A stretch of 64,000 nt of DNA, taken from assembly GCF_002077695.1 (NCBI RefSeq), contig NZ_MWUE01000026.1, positions 1 to 64,000 of the forward strand. Reading direction: 5' to 3'. Each line of letters opens with the position of its first letter. Position 1 is the first letter of the stretch. The notes under the pieces were generated by a model that saw only the letters and a list, made by a program, of their open reading frames with translations, did not search any database and was not told the origin of the DNA. The position numbers and the translations under genes were made by a program. The DNA comes from Pantoea latae (GTDB taxonomy: Bacteria > Pseudomonadota > Gammaproteobacteria > Enterobacterales > Enterobacteriaceae). This document shows, in pieces, positions 51,501 to 56,014 of the stretch.

Positions 51501-54486
51501 TGTCGACACCACGGCACCGGCAGCGGTCACCAATCTGGCGATCAACGACAACGTCGGCACTATTCAGGGCGACCTGGCGAACGGTGCGGTAACCGATGAC
51601 AATACGCCAACGCTGCGCGGCACGGCGGAAGCGGGCGCGACGGTGATCGTTTATGACGGCACCACGGCGCTCGGCTCGGTGACGGCGGGCGCCGACGGCG
51701 CATGGAGCTTCACCACCGCCGCGCTGAGCAACGGCGTGCATCCGCTGAGCGTGACGGTGCGCGATGCGCTGGGCAACACCAGCGCGGCGTCGGCAACGGT
51801 TTCCATTACGGTGGATACGGTTGCACCGACGGCATCAACGCTGCAGATTGTCAACGACGTTACCGGCACGGTAGTGGCGAACGGCGGTGCGACCAACGAC
51901 AGCACGCCAACCCTGAGCGGCACGGCGGAGGCGGGCAGTCGCGTCACCATCTATGACGGCACCACCGTGCTGGGCACGGCGACGGCAGGCACCGGCGGGG
52001 CGTGGAGCTTCACCTCTCCGACGCTGCTGGCGGGCACGCATGCGCTCAACGTCACGGTGACCGATGCGGCGGGCAACGTCAGCGGTTCGACGGCGGCCAC
52101 GGTCATTGTCGACACCACGGCGCCGGCGGCAGTCACCGCGCTGACGGTGAGCAACAACAACGGCAGCACGCCGGTGACCATCCCTAACGGCGGCGTCACC
52201 AACGACACCACGCCGCTGTTGAGCGGCAGCGGCGAGGTCGGCGCGCGGATCAGCGTCTATGAAGGCGCCACCCTGTTGGGCACCACCACCGTGGGCAGCA
52301 ACGGACAGTGGAGCCTGATTAGCCCGACGCTGGCGAGCGGCGCGCACACCCTGACCGTCACCGCGACCGATGCGGCAGGCAACGTCAGTCCGGGCGTCAA
52401 CGCCTCTCTGACCATCGACACCACGGCGCCGGCGGCCAGCACGCTGGTGATCACCAACGACTCGGTGACGCCGACCGTCACCGTGCCGAGCGGCGGGGCA
52501 ACGCGCGACACCACGCCGGTGCTGAGCGGCACGGCGGAAGCGGGCGCGCTGGTCAGGATCTATGACGGCGCAACGCTGCTGGGCAGTGTTACCGCCAGCA
52601 CCGGCGGCGCCTGGAGCTTCACCACCGCTACGCTGACGCAGGGCGCGCATGCGCTGAACGTCACGGTGACCGACACGGCGGGCAACGTCAGCACCACGAC
52701 GTCGGCCAGCGTGACCATCGACAGCGTGGCGCCGACGGCGGTAACCGCGCTGGCGATCAACACGGCAGGCACCACGCTGACCGGTAGCGGTGAAGCGGGC
52801 GCGACGGTGACGGTACGCGACGCGGGCGGCAACGCCATCGGCAGCTCTACCGTGGCGGCCAACGGCAGCTTCTCGGTGTCGCTGACCACGGCGCAGACCA
52901 CCGGCGCGACGCTGTCGGTCACCCAGGTCGACAGCGCAGGCAACGTCTCGCCTGCCGCGTCAGTGCTGGGCGCCATCCGCGTGGTGGCGGCCAACGATGT
53001 GACCGAGGTGGACTACTCCACGCAGGCTGGCAGCATCACCAACGCCAATACCAGCTTTACCAGCGCGGCGCTGCTGAGCGTCAATCTGGGTACGGTACTG
53101 AGCGCCAGCGTGCTGAACAGCACTAACGCCTATACCTTTAGCGTGGGAACGGGCGATACGCGTTCAGTCACGCTGCACGCCTCGGCGACCAGCCTGGTTG
53201 CACTGACCGCCAACTACACGCTCTACCTCTATCAGCAGCAGGCGAACGGCACCTGGACGCTGAAGTCCAGTTCGGCCAACTACATCTCCACGCTGCTGAC
53301 CATCGGTACGCAGACTGGCGCGAACGTGACCTACAGCAATCTCGGCACCGGCAACTACGCCGTGCTGCTGGGCACCAGCACCGGCGTTGGCGTTCTGCCG
53401 TCAACCACCGTGACCACCACGTCGGATATCACCTATACGGCGGTGACGATAGCGGCCACCGTGACGGGCAACCTGCTGGCGAACGATACCAGTTCGGTGG
53501 CTGGCACGGTGCCGACAGGTACGCTGGTGACTACGGTATCGGGCGGCGCCATCGCGGCGACCGGTAACACGGTGATCAACACCACCTACGGCACCCTGAC
53601 CGTCGACGCCAAAGGTAACTACACCTATGCGCTGAAAGCGGGTCTGGACGCCGACACGGTGCCCGCCACCGACGTCTTCAGCTACTCGGTGCGCGACGCC
53701 AGCGGCACGGTGACCTCGGCCACCCTGACCGTCGATCTGCATAACGGGCCAGCGACCACGCTCTTCTCGGTCAACAGCCTGTTTGCGGAAGCCAGCGTCG
53801 ATGACGGCACCACGGCGAGCGGCAGCATCTACGGTGACAGCACGGCAACCCATAGCGGCACGCTGAGCATCACCAACGAGGCGGGTCAGACCACCGCCGT
53901 CAGCAGCAGCGGCAGCACGCTGGTAGCGGGCGATTACGGGACCCTGACCATCACAGCCGACGGTCACTACACCTACGCGCTCAACAGCGCCGTCAACGTG
54001 CAGGAGATCGCGCACAAAGAGGTGTTCAGCTACAGCCTGGCGGCGGCCGACGGCACCATCACCACCAACAGCTTCACCATCGAGCTGCATCCGACCATCA
54101 CGGGCACCGCCAGTGCGGATGCGCTCACCAGCAGCGCCTATGACGACACCATCACCGCTGGCGCAGGCGCCGATACCCTGGTGTATCACCTGCTGAGCAG
54201 CGTAGATGCCGTCGGCGGCAACGGCCACGACACCTGGACCGATTTCTCTGTCGCCGATGGCGACAAGATCGACGTCAGCAGTCTGCTGGTCGGCTGGAAC
54301 GACACCACCAGCAACGTTAATGACTTCGTGAAGGTGGACCACACTGCGGATGGCAATACCGTGCTGTCGATTGACCGCGACGGCACCGGTACCGCCTACA
54401 GCAGCACGCAGCTGGTCACGCTGGAGGGCGTCAACGTTTCACTGGAGGAGCTACTGCAACAACCGCACCAGAATCACACGGCTTAA
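36541..54486 (+). CDS. Giant BapA-like type I-secreted biofilm adhesin
   Basis: The 5,981-residue protein has, in order: a BapA-type prefix domain (about 1-115; NRSDIKSFARNGNDLVVTTH, LWWVEDPG); a small hydrophobic helix (IAAFGIGGAALAGIAAMFAG, about 115-135); a Gly-rich linker of GGGTGGGDN units (about 150-204); about 51 full Ig-like repeats of roughly 100 residues plus one short one (about 205-5470; hallmark TVTDAAGNVS and FTVDTVAP linkers); VCBS/cadherin-like modules; and a C-terminal type I secretion region with RTX-like SAYDDTITAGAGADTL and a DFSVADGDKIDVSSLL segment. I noticed no cysteine. Salmonella BapA (near 3,800 aa) is the closest architecture that I know. It is secreted by the adjacent transporter and should promote aggregation, biofilm or host adhesion. 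No LapG-type TAAG/PAAG site was seen. Confidence 0.93.
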   Translation: MNNISVTPKGGTIASQLSGSDVNLTTPSLVKLNLNRSDIKSFARNGNDLVVTTHSGETVVIHNFYSPTGDSDLVLQDDQGALWWVEDPGQQGFQFVSIDSTEGLLADNLTSDNTIAAFGIGGAALAGIAAMFAGSGGGGGNSSETGQTPGDGGTGGGDTGGGTGGGDNGGGTGGGDNGGGTGGGDNGGGTGGGDNGGGTGGGDTTAPGAVTNLVVSDNVGSIQGAITAGATTDDNTPVLSGTAEAGATISVYDNGTLLGTVTVNADGSWSFTSPTLADGQHSLTVTVTDAAGNTSSATDPLSFTVDTVAPAITDFSATSDTGAIVTPIAANGATNDATPTLQGTTEAGSTVTISDNGTVLGTVIADSDGRWSFTAATLSEGSHTLSITATDAAGNVSPATTLTFTVDTVAPDAATNLQLTDNVGDSQGPLASGSSTDDNTPALSGQAEAGTIVSVYDGDTLLGTVTVGADGSWSFTTPALSNGSHSLTTTVTDAAGNVSGSTAAIVVNVAADVPPATSSLEITDDSGSTLVQLSDGASTADNTPILSGLTTAGALVTLYNGEQVLGSVIADASGQWNFTPAALGDGSYAFRADTTNADGSITPSAVLTITIDTAVPTTPADLLLINDDGAAVTAGGATNDNTLTLSGSAEPGSTVTVRDGDTLLGTATVNADGSWSLTTPVLTDGSHSLTATVTDAAGNVSAASAPIAFTVDTQAPQAASGLVVTDDVGDSTGPLTSGATTDDATPILSGQAEPASLLTIYDNGVAIGSLTVGPDGNWTFTPPALSNGPHSLTLTVTDAAGNVSAPTAPFDLTVAAGEPPAASTLVITDDSGAAPVELADGASTRDTTPTLSGQTTANALVTLYNGDTAIGSVTADINGQWSFTPAALGDGSYDFRASVTDASGNAVDSATLAITIDTLPPATAADVALVDANGDPIVSGGLTNNNAPVLSGSAEPGSTVTVSDGDTVLGTATVGADGSWSFTSPALADGSHSLTAVVTDAAGNASAATTPVTFTLDTQAPAAAADLTLNSDSNGVSVPVTAGATTGDASPVLSGSAEPGSTVTISDGDIVLGTATVGGDGRWSFTATDLADGGHSLTTTVTDAAGNTGPASEALLFTVDTVAPDAIADLVINDDVGVDQGALASGDTTDDSTPTLSGTAEANSLVSVYDGDTLLGTVTADASGGWSFTPDALSNGLHSFTVTVTDAAGNVSAPTAAFDLNVDAALPPATASLEVTDDSGSTLVDLADGASTRDTTPVLSGLTTANALVTLYNGDTAIGSVTADASGQWSFTPAALEDGSYAFRADTTNADGTITPSPVLTITVDTVAPAVAADVALTDANGDPIVNDGATNSTAPVLSGTAEPGSIVTVSDGTNVLGSATVGQDGNWSFTSPALAEGDHSLTATVTDAAGNVSAPSTPVTFTLDTTAPQTAAGVTVTDDVGALQGELASGATTDDNTPTLSGTAEANSVVSVYDGDTLLGTASVGTDGNWSFTSPVLADGPHSLTLTVTDAAGNVSAATAPFDLTVAATQPPATVTLTVSDDSGSAPVDLADGASTRDTTPVLSGVTTAGLLVTLYNGDTAIGSVTADASGQWSFTPQALTDGSYDFRASVTDAAGNTADSATLAITVDTVAPQTAADVTLVDASGDPIVSGGLTNNNAPVLSGSAEPGSTVTVSDGDAVLGTATVGEDGSWSFTSPALADGSHSLTAVVTDAAGNASAATTPVTFTLDTQAPAAAADLTLNSDSNGVSVPVTAGTTTGDASPVLSGSAEPGSTVTISDGDAVLGTVTVGQDGRWSFTATDLADGGHSLTTTVTDAAGNVGPASPALDFTVDTTAPDAIVDLTVSDDAGVDQGVLASGDTTDDSTPTLSGTAEANGLISVYDGDTLLGTTTADGEGNWSFTTDALSNGLHSFTVTVTDAVGNVSAPTAAFDLTIDAALPPATASLEVTDDSGSTLVDLADGASTRDTTPVLSGLTTANALVTLYNGDTVIGSVTADASGQWSFTPAALEDGSYAFRADTTNADGTITPSPVLTITIDSVAPEPVSGLLLSSDASGTAVPVTTGATNDATPLLSGSAEPGSVVTVSDGSNVLGSATVGQDGSWSFTTPALAEGNHSLTATVTDAAGNVSAPSAPITFVVDATPPAAPADLTLLDNSGGTIQPIEAGGATSNTTPVLSGTAEPGSTVTILDGATTLGTATVGSDGSWSFTTSALAEGGHSLTATVTDPAGNTGPASAPLAFNVDTTAPEAASGLVVTDDVGVDQGALASGDTTDDRTPTLSGQGEANALVTIYDGEVVLGYTTVDTDGSWSFTTPTLSSGLHSLTTTVTDAAGNVSPASDAFTLTIDGGLPPATTTLEAVNDEGTTTTPLTDGAVTNDDSPVLNGLAAAGSVVTLFDGQTELGSATADGNGQWFFRLFSLANGPHTFTATVVNPDGTTTSAGPLTLTIDTVAPEAAGDLQLSGDAGSISVPVSEGGVTNDVSPILSGTAEPGSTVSVLNNGILLGTATVNADGGWRFTTPALAEGAHSLTTTVTDPAGNTGPASTPLTFTVDTTPPAAASNLVVSDDVGGSQGALASGDTTDDNTPTLSGQAEAGARVTVYEGDVLLGSATADGNGNWSLTTIALSNGSHSMTVTVTDAAGNVSLATPAFNLNIQAGLPPATVSLEATDDSGSPLLPLADGASTQDTTPILSGLATAGVLVTIFSNDVALGSVTADASGQWSFTPATLADGTYTFLASYTDATGNLVASTPLTLTVDTVAPAAAADIALTDANGDPVGTDAPTNNNTPTLSGSAEPGSTVTISDGDTVLGTATVGTDGSWSFTTPALSDGDHSLTTTVTDAAGNAGPASDPVAITVDTLPPALPADVVLSNDGAPIASGSLINNATPVLSGSAEPGSIVTVSDGDTPLGSVTVGNDGNWSYTTPTLDDGDHSLSAVVTDAAGNSSSATTPVLITVDTVAPAAAGDLLLSNDQSGTPVAIDGTVTNDPTPVLSGTGEAGGFVTVYDGDTALGSAAVGTDGNWSFTTPALSEGDHSLTAVVTDAAGNAGPASDAVAFTVDTTPPVVAADLLLSSTEGGTAITAGGLTNSATPVLSGTAEAGSIVTVSDGDTPLGSVTVGNDGNWSFTSPTLAEGAHSLSATVTDAVGNVSAPTDALSFTVDTVAPEAALGLTLVNDQSGSAIPANGTTNDVTPVLSGTAEPGSVVTLFDGDAALGSVAVDAEGNWSFTTPELAAGDHSLTATVTDAAGNTGTASAAYVFSIDLTPPAAPADLALTNDGSNTAITAGGQTNDTTPVLSGTASAGGTVTVLDGTTVLGTATVDADGNWSFTAPTLSEGAHSLSATVTDATGNSSAPSESIGFSIDTGAPAAAADLLLTNDASGAVITAGGTTNDTTPVLSGTAEPGSSISISNGATLLATVPVAADGSWSYTLPTLAEGNYSLTTVVTDAAGNVGPTSDAFNFSVDTTAPTLPIDVVVNNNAGQTLVPIAEGSTVNDATPELTGTAEAGSLVTVFDNDAAIGSVTAGSDGSWIFITPTLTDGLHSLSVTVTDAAGNSSGNTPAVSFTVDTAAPEAATELALTNDVTGAAIQPGGLTNDNTPVLSGTAPAGSIVTVLDGTAVLGSATVADDGSWSFTSPTLNDGVHSLSAIVTDAAGNASAASDAITLNVDTQPPAAVTSLALTNDSGTEGVAIPDGGLTDDSTPVLSGLAEAGGTVTVYDGATLLGSVPVNDDGSWSYTPSALGDGTHTFTVTPTDAAGNVGASATISVVIDATAPETALDIALNSDNSATAVAIANGDTTSDSTPLLSGSGEAGTIVTVYDGTTALGTTTVGANGLWSFSVPTLSDALHSLTVTLTDAAGNVSAPSTAIAFTVDTVAPVATALSVSSDNGAEPVVLTPNAATSDNTLLLTGTAEANSLVTIYDGDVAIGSTTADGEGAWTFNTPTLADGTHALSATVTDEIGNVSARSEAFTFSVDVTPPEPATALTLRNDGGVAIADGGVTNDSTPAVSGTAEAGALVTVYDGTTAVGSVLADGNGAWSITPAPALSDALHTLNVTVTDAAGNVSATSSVTLTVDTIAPQPVATFDIYDTNGATPVVIGNDGNTNDETPVLRGTAEAGATVNIYQGETLLGTATVNESGVWRFETGTLADGQYTYTVSVTDAAGNTSAEAEPYTINVDLTPPAAIADLVITDNAGVTTGPLIDGAFTDDNTPILSGTAELGSTVSVYDGDILLGTVTAGAGGAWSFTPAALSNGAHSFTVTQTDAAGNVGAATTAVGITIENGLPPTTSTLQITDDAGSTLVNLQNGAFTDDTTPVISGVATAGDVVTILDGTTTLGSVTVGAGGIWSFTPATPLTEGAHAISITTVDINNEPGEPAGPINFTVDITPPVTATALLLNNNNGTTPVEIANNGATNDNTPQLSGTAEAGALVTVYDGDTVIGSATAGTGGAWSFVSPLLINGPHALSVTVTDAAGNISSRSEAIAFTVDTIAPAAPATLTVTNDITNVTVPNGGSTNDATPVVRGTAEAGGVVTVYDGTTALGSVTVGSDGTWSFTTGALSEGTHTLNARVRDVAGNLSVPSGSATVVVDTVAPGAVTLAASNNNGTTATPIASNGTTNDSTPLLTGTAEAGSRIIISENGTALGSVTAGSNGQWSFTTPTLADGAHTLSVTATDAAGNTGEAALLTLTVATTAPAPVADLTVNDNAGGIQGNLTNGAFTDDATPTLSGTTTAGNIVSVYDGTTLLGTVTAGTGGAWTFTTGVLSNGEHTLNVTVTNAAGNTSAATPFNLTVDTVAPAASTLVITNDAANVTVPNGSTTSDNTPVLSGTAEANSVVTVYDGTTTLGTVTVGTGGAWSFAPTTLGEGTHALRVTVTDQAGNVSGSTTASIVVDTTPPAAVTLTASNNNGTTPVPIANNGSTNDNTPALTGTAEAGSRVTITDGTTVLGSVTAGSNGQWSFVTPTLADGAHTLSVTATDAVGNTSAPTTVTLTVDTTAPAAVTNLAINDNVGTIQGDLANGAVTDDNTPTLRGTAEAGATVIVYDGTTALGSVTAGADGAWSFTTAALSNGVHPLSVTVRDALGNTSAASATVSITVDTVAPTASTLQIVNDVTGTVVANGGATNDSTPTLSGTAEAGSRVTIYDGTTVLGTATAGTGGAWSFTSPTLLAGTHALNVTVTDAAGNVSGSTAATVIVDTTAPAAVTALTVSNNNGSTPVTIPNGGVTNDTTPLLSGSGEVGARISVYEGATLLGTTTVGSNGQWSLISPTLASGAHTLTVTATDAAGNVSPGVNASLTIDTTAPAASTLVITNDSVTPTVTVPSGGATRDTTPVLSGTAEAGALVRIYDGATLLGSVTASTGGAWSFTTATLTQGAHALNVTVTDTAGNVSTTTSASVTIDSVAPTAVTALAINTAGTTLTGSGEAGATVTVRDAGGNAIGSSTVAANGSFSVSLTTAQTTGATLSVTQVDSAGNVSPAASVLGAIRVVAANDVTEVDYSTQAGSITNANTSFTSAALLSVNLGTVLSASVLNSTNAYTFSVGTGDTRSVTLHASATSLVALTANYTLYLYQQQANGTWTLKSSSANYISTLLTIGTQTGANVTYSNLGTGNYAVLLGTSTGVGVLPSTTVTTTSDITYTAVTIAATVTGNLLANDTSSVAGTVPTGTLVTTVSGGAIAATGNTVINTTYGTLTVDAKGNYTYALKAGLDADTVPATDVFSYSVRDASGTVTSATLTVDLHNGPATTLFSVNSLFAEASVDDGTTASGSIYGDSTATHSGTLSITNEAGQTTAVSSSGSTLVAGDYGTLTITADGHYTYALNSAVNVQEIAHKEVFSYSLAAADGTITTNSFTIELHPTITGTASADALTSSAYDDTITAGAGADTLVYHLLSSVDAVGGNGHDTWTDFSVADGDKIDVSSLLVGWNDTTSNVNDFVKVDHTADGNTVLSIDRDGTGTAYSSTQLVTLEGVNVSLEELLQQPHQNHTA
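37018..37152 (+). repeat. 27-bp tandem repeats encoding GGGTGGGDN
   Basis: Five contiguous 27-bp units occupy 37018-37044, 37045-37071, 37072-37098, 37099-37125 and 37126-37152. The middle three are identical; an 8-codon partial unit precedes them at 36994-37017. The unit length is a multiple of three, so copy-number changes keep the frame. Confidence 0.9.
37150..52960 (+). repeat. Array of ~51 Ig-like domain repeats within the adhesin
   Basis: Counting the inter-domain linkers (VDTxAP and variants such as LPPAT) gives 51 full repeats of about 300 bp and one shortened final repeat. Each carries TPVLSGTAE.G..V.VYDG..LG..TV..DG.WSFT and ends with TVTDAAGN. Long minus-strand frames across this stretch are by-products of its repeat composition. 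Confidence 0.9.
39001..42669 (+). repeat. Higher-order duplication, period 2,139 bp (7 Ig repeats)
   Basis: Anchors recur at exactly 2,139 bp (713 codons): CGGTCTGACCAACAACAACG-type at 39361/41500, GGCCGATCTGACGCTGAAC at 39612/41751, and CAGCCTTGCCGCCTGCC at 40211/42350. High similarity spans about 39001-40530 versus 41140-42669, then decays beyond a 6-bp length difference. Confidence 0.85.
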
Positions 54487-54517
54487 CCGCCGTTATGTCT
54501 GGCAGGGAAGCATTATC

Positions 54518-54535
54518 GGGCGCAGGGATGCGCCC
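54518..54535 (+). promoter_or_regulatory. Hairpin with AGGGAT loop between adhesin and exporter genes
   Basis: GGGCGC-AGGGAT-GCGCCC is a perfect 6-bp stem with the same loop as the dispersed GGA hairpins. It lies 32 bp after the adhesin stop and 28 bp before the TolC-like gene. Only CTTTCC follows, so it is not a clear terminator. It may protect or separate mRNA segments or bind a GGA-specific protein such as CsrA. Confidence 0.55.
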
Positions 54536-54562
54536 CTTTCCTTAACTGACGAGTGGAAAACG

Positions 54563-56014
54563 ATGGATCGGATGCAATCAAGCGCAATATATCGCCGTTC
54601 TTTTACGCTCAGCGTTCTCTGTGCTGGCATCGCTTTGTTTACAACTTCCTCTCTGGCGGCCCGCAGCGACGTGATGCAAACGGCCAGCCAGATCACCGCA
54701 ACCGGTCTGGCGTCACAGCAGGACCTTCCCTCACTGACCGGCGAAAGCGCCGAACCCGCGCTGGCGCGCGTGCCCGACACCCTGACTCTCAATCAGGCGG
54801 TGCAGCGGGCGATCCAGTGGCATCCCGATATCGCCGAGGCGGTGGGTAAGCTGATGGAGCAGGCCGACCAGGTGGATGTGGCGAAAGCCAAATATTATCC
54901 GCAGGTCAGCGGCGGCTTTAATAACGGCTACAGCAACAGCTACAGCGAGAAGGGGTTTAGCCCGTCGGTGGTGCTGTCGGTCTCCCAGATGCTCTACGAC
55001 TTCGGCAAGGTCAGCAGCTCGGTGCGCTCCGCCGAAGCGGGCGTGGCGCAGCAGCAGGCCAATGTGCTGGTGAGCATCGACACCGTGGCGCACGACACCG
55101 CGGCGGCGCTGATCCAGGTACAGGGCTATCAGCAGCTGGTGAAGATCGCCCAGGAGCAGCTGACCGCGCTGATGAAAATCGGCGATCTGGCGCGTCGACG
55201 CAACGATGAAGGGGCCGCCTCGCTCTCCGACGCGACGCAAACCGACGCCCGCATCGAAGGGGCGCGCACCGTGCTGACGCAGTATCAGGCCAACCTCGAC
55301 CGCTGGCGCGCCACGCTGGCGACCTATCTGGGCTGGCCGCTGGTGAAAAAAGTCAGCGACGCTTTCCCCGACAACTTAACGCGCTCCTGTGACGCCGCGA
55401 AGGCGGACGACCGCCTGATCCCGGCGGTGCTCGCCGCCTGGGCACAGGCCAACGAGGCGCAGGCGAAGCTCGACAACGCCAACGCGCAAATGCTGCCCAC
55501 CATTTCGCTGGAGCCGCAGGTCACCCACTACCTCAACAACCACTACGCCAACAGCGAAACGCTGGACCGCACGCAGTACTCCGCCTTCGTTAAAGTGGAG
55601 ATGCCGCTCTATCAGGGCGGCGGCATGACCGCCAGCCGCAACGCCGCCGCCAACGCCCTGACCGCCGCCAACGCCGCGGTCAACTCGGCGCGGCTGAAAG
55701 CGCGCCAGCAGCTGAGCGAGTCGCAGAGCCAGTCGCAGAGCCTGGCGCTTAGCCTGGCGATCCAGGCCCGGCAGCAGCGGCTGGGGGAGAAAACCCAGGA
55801 ACTCTATCAGGATCAATATCTGCAGCTTGGCACCCGGCCGCTGCTCGACGTGCTTAACGCCGAACAGGAGGTGTTCCAGACCCGCTTCACGCTGCAGCAA
55901 ACCATCAGCCAGCTCCGCTCGCTGCAGCTCGACTGCCTTTACAGCACCGGCCATATGCGGTCGGCGTTCGCCCTGAATAATCAGCGGATCCAGTCCGTGG
56001 AGATCCAGCCATGA
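54563..56014 (+). CDS. TolC-family outer-membrane channel of the adhesin type I secretion system
   Basis: The 483-residue protein from ATG 54563 has a signal peptide (hydrophobic TLSVLCAGIALFTTSSLAA) and two outer-membrane-factor repeats: LTLNQAVQRAIQWHPDI and YYPQVSGGFN in the first half, and AQMLPTISLEPQVTH plus EMPLYQGGGMTASR in the second. It should form the trimeric outer-membrane exit duct. The open frame extends upstream into the adhesin gene, but the signal peptide fixes the start. Its stop overlaps the ABC-transporter start by 4 bp (ATGA). It corresponds by position to BapB-type proteins. Confidence 0.9.
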   Translation: MDRMQSSAIYRRSFTLSVLCAGIALFTTSSLAARSDVMQTASQITATGLASQQDLPSLTGESAEPALARVPDTLTLNQAVQRAIQWHPDIAEAVGKLMEQADQVDVAKAKYYPQVSGGFNNGYSNSYSEKGFSPSVVLSVSQMLYDFGKVSSSVRSAEAGVAQQQANVLVSIDTVAHDTAAALIQVQGYQQLVKIAQEQLTALMKIGDLARRRNDEGAASLSDATQTDARIEGARTVLTQYQANLDRWRATLATYLGWPLVKKVSDAFPDNLTRSCDAAKADDRLIPAVLAAWAQANEAQAKLDNANAQMLPTISLEPQVTHYLNNHYANSETLDRTQYSAFVKVEMPLYQGGGMTASRNAAANALTAANAAVNSARLKARQQLSESQSQSQSLALSLAIQARQQRLGEKTQELYQDQYLQLGTRPLLDVLNAEQEVFQTRFTLQQTISQLRSLQLDCLYSTGHMRSAFALNNQRIQSVEIQP

